Assembly (NCBI GenBank): GCA_902569415.1
Contig: CACFUH010000002.1
Coordinates: 1 to 64,000, forward strand
Source: an uncultured Pelagibacteraceae bacterium
GTDB taxonomy: Bacteria > Pseudomonadota > Alphaproteobacteria > Pelagibacterales > Pelagibacteraceae
Direction: 5' to 3'
DNA: 64,000 nucleotides
Below are positions 58,547 to 64,000 of this stretch, piece by piece. Made by a program: the position numbers and the translations under genes. The notes beneath the pieces were generated by a model, which worked only from the letters and a program-made list of their open reading frames with translations, did not search any database and was not told the origin of the DNA. The first letter of the stretch is position 1, and each line of letters opens with the position of its first letter.

Positions 58547-58915
58547 TTATAAAAATTTACTTAAATCAGGTTTAAAATAATTTGGACCTTTCATAACTTT
58601 TCCAAATTCATTATAAATTGGCTTTCCATCTGTTCCTAATTTACTCATATTTGATTGCTGGACTTCTTCAAAACATTTGTCTAAATTTATTCCAAATGCA
58701 TGGCCAGCTCCATATGCAACATATAAAATGTCTGTTAAGGCATCCGCTACCTCCAAAATATCATTGTCCTTAATTGCTTTTTTCAATTCTTCTAGTTCTT
58801 CGTTTATTAAGCTTATTCTAAGCTCATTTATTTTATCATTACTAAGTTCGGCTTTTGTTTTAACTTCTTGCCCAAATGTTTTCATAAAGACACCTACTTT
58901 TTGAAAATTTGTCAT
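58547..58915 (-). CDS. MazG-like nucleotide pyrophosphohydrolase
   Basis: LINEELEELKKAIKDNDILEVADALTDILYVAYGAGHAFGI (EExxE/ExxD motif). Confidence 0.87.
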   Translation of the reverse strand: MTNFQKVGVFMKTFGQEVKTKAELSNDKINELRISLINEELEELKKAIKDNDILEVADALTDILYVAYGAGHAFGINLDKCFEEVQQSNMSKLGTDGKPIYNEFGKVMKGPNYFKPDLSKFL

Positions 58916-59004
58916 AATGCTCCTAAAACTAATTTAAATGTGATTACTATTTTTTTTTTAATATTTAATGTATAACAGATAAAGCTTTTAACCTATTTTA
59001 AATT

Positions 59005-60393
59005 ATGAAAAAAAGAAAAGAATACGATAGTATTGGTTTTATTGATGTTCCAAGTGAAAAATATTGGGGAGCCTCAACTCAGAGATCAAAAAAATATTTC
59101 GATATTGGTGAATTTTTAGTTAGACCTATTATTATAAGGTCTATAGCAATAATAAAAAAAGCTGCTGCTATTGTTCATCAAAAAGATAAGTTAATTTCTA
59201 GCAACATTGCTAGAGCAATCGTTAAGGCGTCTAATGAAGTAATTCAAGGTAAGCTAGATAATCATTTTCCTTTAAAAGTATGGCAAACAGGATCTGGTAC
59301 ACAAACAAACATGAATGTAAATGAAGTTATTGCTAATAGAGCTATAGAAATTTTAGGCGGGAAAAAAGGAACAAAAAAGCCTGTACATCCAAACGACCAT
59401 GTAAATAAATCACAGTCAACTAACGATGTATTCCCTACAGCTATGCACATTGCAATTGTTTTGGAAACAAAAAAAAAATTATTACCATCTTTAATATTAT
59501 TAAATAAAGAACTTAAAAAAAAAATTGGTAAATTTAAAAATATTATTAAAGTTGGAAGAACTCATCTACAAGATGCTACTCCACTTTCATTGGGTCAAGA
59601 ATTTTCAGGTTATCATTCTCAATTAGAAAATTGTATTTATAGGATAAAAAAAGCATTAGATGAAGTATATTATCTTGCTCAAGGAGGTACTGCTGTAGGC
59701 ACAGGTATGAATAGTAAAAAAAATTTTGATAAAAAAATTGTAAAAGAAATAAAAAAAATTACCAGATTTCCATTTAAAAATGCTAAAAATAAATTTGCAG
59801 CTTTGGCAGCACATGATGAGATAGTAAACTTTTCAGGAACTTTAAATACTACTGCAGTATGCTTAATGAAAATTGCTAATGATATAAGATTTTTAGGATC
59901 AGGACCAAGAGCAGGCTACGGAGAATTAATCTTGCCCACTAATGAACCTGGTTCATCAATAATGCCTGGAAAAGTAAATCCAACTCAGTCTGAAGCAGTA
60001 ACAATGGTTTGTGTAAAAGTAATTGGAAATCATAACGGAATTACTATGGCTGGATCTCATGGACATTTTGAATTAAATGTCTTTAAACCTTTAATTGCTC
60101 ACAATATTCTTCAATCAATAGATTTATTAGCTGATAGTTCAAAAAATTTTGCTCTTTATTGTATTAAAGGATTGAAAGCAGATAGAAAAAAAATAAAAGA
60201 CTATTTGGATAATTCTTTAATGTTAGTTACCGCTTTAGCACCACATATTGGCTATGACAACGCAGCAAAAATTGCAAAAAATGCATTAAAAAATAATACA
60301 ACTTTAAAACAAGAGGCACTTAAATCAAAATTAATTAAATCAACTGAATATGATAAAATTGTAGACCCAAAAAAAATGATTACTCCAAACTAA
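59005..60393 (+). CDS. fumC: class II fumarate hydratase
   Basis: [51 protein letters not shown]. Confidence 0.95.
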   Translation: MKKRKEYDSIGFIDVPSEKYWGASTQRSKKYFDIGEFLVRPIIIRSIAIIKKAAAIVHQKDKLISSNIARAIVKASNEVIQGKLDNHFPLKVWQTGSGTQTNMNVNEVIANRAIEILGGKKGTKKPVHPNDHVNKSQSTNDVFPTAMHIAIVLETKKKLLPSLILLNKELKKKIGKFKNIIKVGRTHLQDATPLSLGQEFSGYHSQLENCIYRIKKALDEVYYLAQGGTAVGTGMNSKKNFDKKIVKEIKKITRFPFKNAKNKFAALAAHDEIVNFSGTLNTTAVCLMKIANDIRFLGSGPRAGYGELILPTNEPGSSIMPGKVNPTQSEAVTMVCVKVIGNHNGITMAGSHGHFELNVFKPLIAHNILQSIDLLADSSKNFALYCIKGLKADRKKIKDYLDNSLMLVTALAPHIGYDNAAKIAKNALKNNTTLKQEALKSKLIKSTEYDKIVDPKKMITPN

Positions 60394-61810
60394 TTTTTTT
60401 AAACTCTCTCGAAATTAAATTATTTAATTGTTGAATATTATTAATTTCATAAAAAATTGGCTTATTATTATTTCCTTTATTGAAGTTGATATTTGATAAA
60501 TAATAATTTCCTTCATCAACATTATATTCTATTTCAAAATAAACTTTGTTTAAATCTACTCTATTTTGTCTAGGAATCAAAAACCTTCTAAACAATTCCT
60601 CTTGGTTGGAAACATTAAATTTAATTTTTGATTTTACAAATATTTTTTGGTTTTTTTCGTAAATTTCAGGATCAGAAAAATTTATTTTTCCTACTTTTTT
60701 TAAATGAAGACTTGACTCATTCAAGCTAATTTTTTTATCTAAAAAATTTATATTTATTATTAAATCTTCAAATAACCGATTATTTATTTCATTTAAACTA
60801 ATTTTTAAGTTTCCATTAAAATTTGTATGAGAAGATTTATTAATTTTATATAAATTTAAAAAAATATTATTTAGCACTGTTTGTATTTTAATGCCTGATA
60901 AAATCAAATTTAAATCAAAAAAAAATGGGTCCAATTTAATATTACCAATTAATTTAGAATAATTAATTTTTTTACTTTCATCATCAAAAAGCTCAATCCT
61001 TTCGCTATTAAATTTGTAATTTAAGTTTAAATTATTTTTAGAAAATTTTATATTTGTTTGAGCCAAAGTAAGTTCCTCTTCTTCATTGTTAAATTTGTTA
61101 AAAATATTTATATTTGGATATTTAAATTTAATATTACTTTCTGTTATACTTGGACTTAAATAATCTTTTTTCCATTTTAAACTAATATCTGAACCAAATA
61201 AATTTCCCAAAATATTTAATTGTTTTTCTTTATTTTGTAAATTAGAAAAATATTCAAATTTTTTAATTTTCGAAATTGAAATTATTTCGTTATTATGTTC
61301 TCTAAAAAATAAGTTACTATTAGTGAAATAAATTGGTTTAGTGATACTATATTTTAAATGGTTATAAAAGTTCTTTATATCTATATATTGTAGATCTAAA
61401 TCAAGTTTATTTAAATTAATATTTTTTAATTCAATTTCATCTTTTTTATGTAAATTTTTGGAATAAATATTTATTTTTAAATTTCTTACTGTTGTTATTT
61501 TTTCATTAGAATCATTCGCAAAATACAAGTCACATTCTTCAATCAAAAAGTGTGGCGCCGGGACTATCAAATATGTTATATTCGAAATATTTTTTAGGTT
61601 TAATTTAAAATCTTTTGATACTTTTTTTTGGATTTCTTCTTCATAATTTTCATAATTATAAAAAGTAGGTATAGTAAAATATAATAATAATAAGAAAACT
61701 AATGCTATTGATGATATAATTATGCTAAAAGGATTTTTGCTTCTAAGACTTGATACGTTGTTTTTAAGACTTAGAATGTATCTTTCTAACTTTGGTAAGT
61801 AATTTTTCAT
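60380..61810 (-). CDS. AsmA-like membrane-anchored protein
   Basis: Single N-terminal TM then long beta-rich region; architecture resembles the AsmA family. Confidence 0.5.
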   Translation of the reverse strand: MKNYLPKLERYILSLKNNVSSLRSKNPFSIIISSIALVFLLLLYFTIPTFYNYENYEEEIQKKVSKDFKLNLKNISNITYLIVPAPHFLIEECDLYFANDSNEKITTVRNLKINIYSKNLHKKDEIELKNINLNKLDLDLQYIDIKNFYNHLKYSITKPIYFTNSNLFFREHNNEIISISKIKKFEYFSNLQNKEKQLNILGNLFGSDISLKWKKDYLSPSITESNIKFKYPNINIFNKFNNEEEELTLAQTNIKFSKNNLNLNYKFNSERIELFDDESKKINYSKLIGNIKLDPFFFDLNLILSGIKIQTVLNNIFLNLYKINKSSHTNFNGNLKISLNEINNRLFEDLIININFLDKKISLNESSLHLKKVGKINFSDPEIYEKNQKIFVKSKIKFNVSNQEELFRRFLIPRQNRVDLNKVYFEIEYNVDEGNYYLSNINFNKGNNNKPIFYEINNIQQLNNLISREFKKISLE

Positions 61811-61847
61811 AGTTGCTGAAAATAGGATTTACACTAAAAATAGAAGA

Positions 61848-63878
61848 ATGTTAAATTTAGAATATTTAAATAACCTAAATGAAAAACAAAAGGAGGCCGT
61901 TTTATCTCTTGAAGGGCCACTTTTAATAGTGGCTGGGGCAGGTTCGGGCAAAACTAAAGTGCTTATTTCAAGAATTGCTCATATAATTGAAAAGAAAAAG
62001 GCATATCCTAACCAAATTCTTGCTGTTACTTTTACCAATAAAGCTGCAAAGGAAATGCAAAATAGGATTAGTAAAATTCTTAAAAAAGAAGCAGTTGGTA
62101 TTCCTTGGCTTGGTACTTTTCACTCTGTATGTGCAAAATTATTAAGAAAACATGCAAAAGCTGTAAATCTAAATTCAAACTTTACAATAATTGATCAAGA
62201 TGACCAGATTAAACTTATAAAGAATATATCAAAAGTTGAAAACATAGATACAAAAAAAATATCACCTAAATATATTCTTGCAATAATTGACCAATGGAAA
62301 AATAAAGGCTGGTATCCTGAAGATGTAGTATTAAAAAAAAAAGAAGTTTTAGAAAAAAGTTTTCTAAAAATATATAAGATTTATCAATCTAAACTAATTG
62401 ATTTAAATGCCTGTGACTTTAGTGATTTAATACTACACTCAGTAAAAATTTTTGAAAAAAATCCAGATATAACTGAAATGTATTCTAAAAATTTTAAATA
62501 TATTTTGGTTGACGAGTACCAAGATACAAATTTAATTCAAAGTAGATGGTTAAATTATTTAGCAAAATATAATCAAAACATTTGTTGCGTAGGTGATGAT
62601 GATCAGTCAATTTATAGCTGGAGGGGAGCGGAAATAAAGAATTTTTTAGAATTTGATAAAATATACGATAATACAAAAATAGTTAGGCTTGAAAGAAATT
62701 ATAGATCAACCCAAAATATATTGTCAGTAGCGTCTAAATTAATATCAAATAATGAAGCCAGAGTTGGTAAAAATCTTTTTACAGAAGGAGAAGAAGGAGA
62801 TTTAATTTCTTTAAATGCTTTTAGAAATGGAAAAGATGAAGCTGTTGGGATTAGCGATGAAATAGAAAAATTAAAAAATAAGTATTCCTTAAATAATATA
62901 TCTATTTTAGTTAGAGCAATATTTCAAACTCGAGAATTTGAAGAACGTTTTTTAAAAATTGGCTTACCATATAGAATCATAGGTGGTATAAAATTTTATG
63001 AACGTGCTGAAATAAAAGATTGCATTGCATACCTTAGAGTGATTAATCAAAATAAAGATGATCTTTCTTTCGAAAGAATTATAAATGTCCCAAAGAGATC
63101 TATTGGTGAAACTACCTTAAAGCAAATAAATGAATACGCAAAGAAAAATAAATTATCTTTAGAAAAATCTTCAATGTCATTAATTCAAGAAAATAAAATT
63201 AAACCCAAAACAAAATTAGGATTAAATACTTTGCTAAATTTATTGGAAAAATGGAGAAATGATTTATTTAACAAGAAAATAGGACACATAAAATTAATAC
63301 AAACTATTTTAGATGAGTCCGGTTATAGTCAAATGTTAAAAGATAAGAAAGATTTAGAAAATGAGAATAGGTTAGAAAATATAAAAGAGTTAATTAACGC
63401 AATGAAAGAGTATGATAATTTAGAAAGCTTTTTAGAACATGTTTCATTGGCAACTTCAATAGATCAAGACTGGGAAGATAAAAAGGTCAATTTAATGACA
63501 CTTCATGCATCAAAAGGACTGGAGTTTGACGTAGTATTTTTACCTGGTTGGGAAGAAGGCTTATTTCCTCATCAAAAATCAATTGAAGAAAAAGGTCAAA
63601 AAGGATTGGAAGAAGAAAGAAGATTGGCTTATGTTGGAATTACTAGAGCAAAAAAACTTGCAATTATCTCTTTTTCAATGAATAGATTTTATCAAGGTGA
63701 TTGGATTGATAGTTTAGCATCTAGATTTATTGATGAATTGCCAAGTGAAAATATTAAAAAAAATAATTATTTTGAGGAAGATGTGGAAGATGATTTTGAA
63801 TTTAATCAAGACATAAATTTTGAAGATGAAATTAAAAGTCCTGGATGGATAAGATACCAAAAAAAATTAAAAAGGTAG
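61848..63878 (+). CDS. uvrD: UvrD/PcrA-type DNA helicase
   Basis: LNEKQKEAVLSLEGPLLIVAGAGSGKTKVLISRI, VDEYQDTNLIQ, GDDDQSIYSWRGA, TLHASKGLEFDVVFLPG. Confidence 0.95.
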   Translation: MLNLEYLNNLNEKQKEAVLSLEGPLLIVAGAGSGKTKVLISRIAHIIEKKKAYPNQILAVTFTNKAAKEMQNRISKILKKEAVGIPWLGTFHSVCAKLLRKHAKAVNLNSNFTIIDQDDQIKLIKNISKVENIDTKKISPKYILAIIDQWKNKGWYPEDVVLKKKEVLEKSFLKIYKIYQSKLIDLNACDFSDLILHSVKIFEKNPDITEMYSKNFKYILVDEYQDTNLIQSRWLNYLAKYNQNICCVGDDDQSIYSWRGAEIKNFLEFDKIYDNTKIVRLERNYRSTQNILSVASKLISNNEARVGKNLFTEGEEGDLISLNAFRNGKDEAVGISDEIEKLKNKYSLNNISILVRAIFQTREFEERFLKIGLPYRIIGGIKFYERAEIKDCIAYLRVINQNKDDLSFERIINVPKRSIGETTLKQINEYAKKNKLSLEKSSMSLIQENKIKPKTKLGLNTLLNLLEKWRNDLFNKKIGHIKLIQTILDESGYSQMLKDKKDLENENRLENIKELINAMKEYDNLESFLEHVSLATSIDQDWEDKKVNLMTLHASKGLEFDVVFLPGWEEGLFPHQKSIEEKGQKGLEEERRLAYVGITRAKKLAIISFSMNRFYQGDWIDSLASRFIDELPSENIKKNNYFEEDVEDDFEFNQDINFEDEIKSPGWIRYQKKLKR

Positions 63879-63885
63879 TTTTAAA

Positions 63886-64000
63886 ATGATTAGATTATTA
63901 AAAAAATTAATGCATAATAAAAATATCGATGGCTATATAATACCAAAAAACGATGAGTTTTTTTCAGAATATTCATTTCCAAATAGACTAAAATTTATAT
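63886..64000 (+). CDS. Xaa-Pro aminopeptidase-like protein, truncated by window edge
   Basis: ATG at 63886, open to the edge: MIRLLKKLMHNKNIDGYIIPKNDEFFSEYSFPNRLKFI (peptidase M24 creatinase-N-like). Confidence 0.7.
   Translation, partial: MIRLLKKLMHNKNIDGYIIPKNDEFFSEYSFPNRLKFI

Overview
AT-rich, gene-dense chromosomal window from a streamlined marine alphaproteobacterium. Gene content (proteorhodopsin-ferredoxin-FNR, TRAP transporter, fused NAD-dependent formate dehydrogenase, pxpABC, AGAT-type amidinotransferase, very short spacers) is most consistent with SAR11/Pelagibacterales; the taxonomic call is inference. I support about 70 protein-coding genes, including two small genes (58 and 39 aa) absent from the ORF track and two partial genes at the window edges, plus three intrinsic terminators and several candidate regulatory sites. 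I found no tRNA, rRNA, CRISPR array, prophage or transposon. The observations I rate highest are: (1) a tightly coupled five-gene operon, GT39 - 39-aa membrane microprotein - GT2 - PhyH dioxygenase - TauD dioxygenase; (2) an exact alphaproteobacterial-type SOS box (GAAC-N7-GAAC) at umuDC and a one-mismatch site upstream of recA; (3) convergent gene pairs that all overlap or nearly touch, four of them sharing a palindromic TTAA double stop; (4) a structured leader on a blue-tuned (Gln105-type) proteorhodopsin; (5) a formate dehydrogenase locus carrying its own IscU/SufU-like scaffold and a SelO gene. All product calls come from reading the translations; no database search was run.
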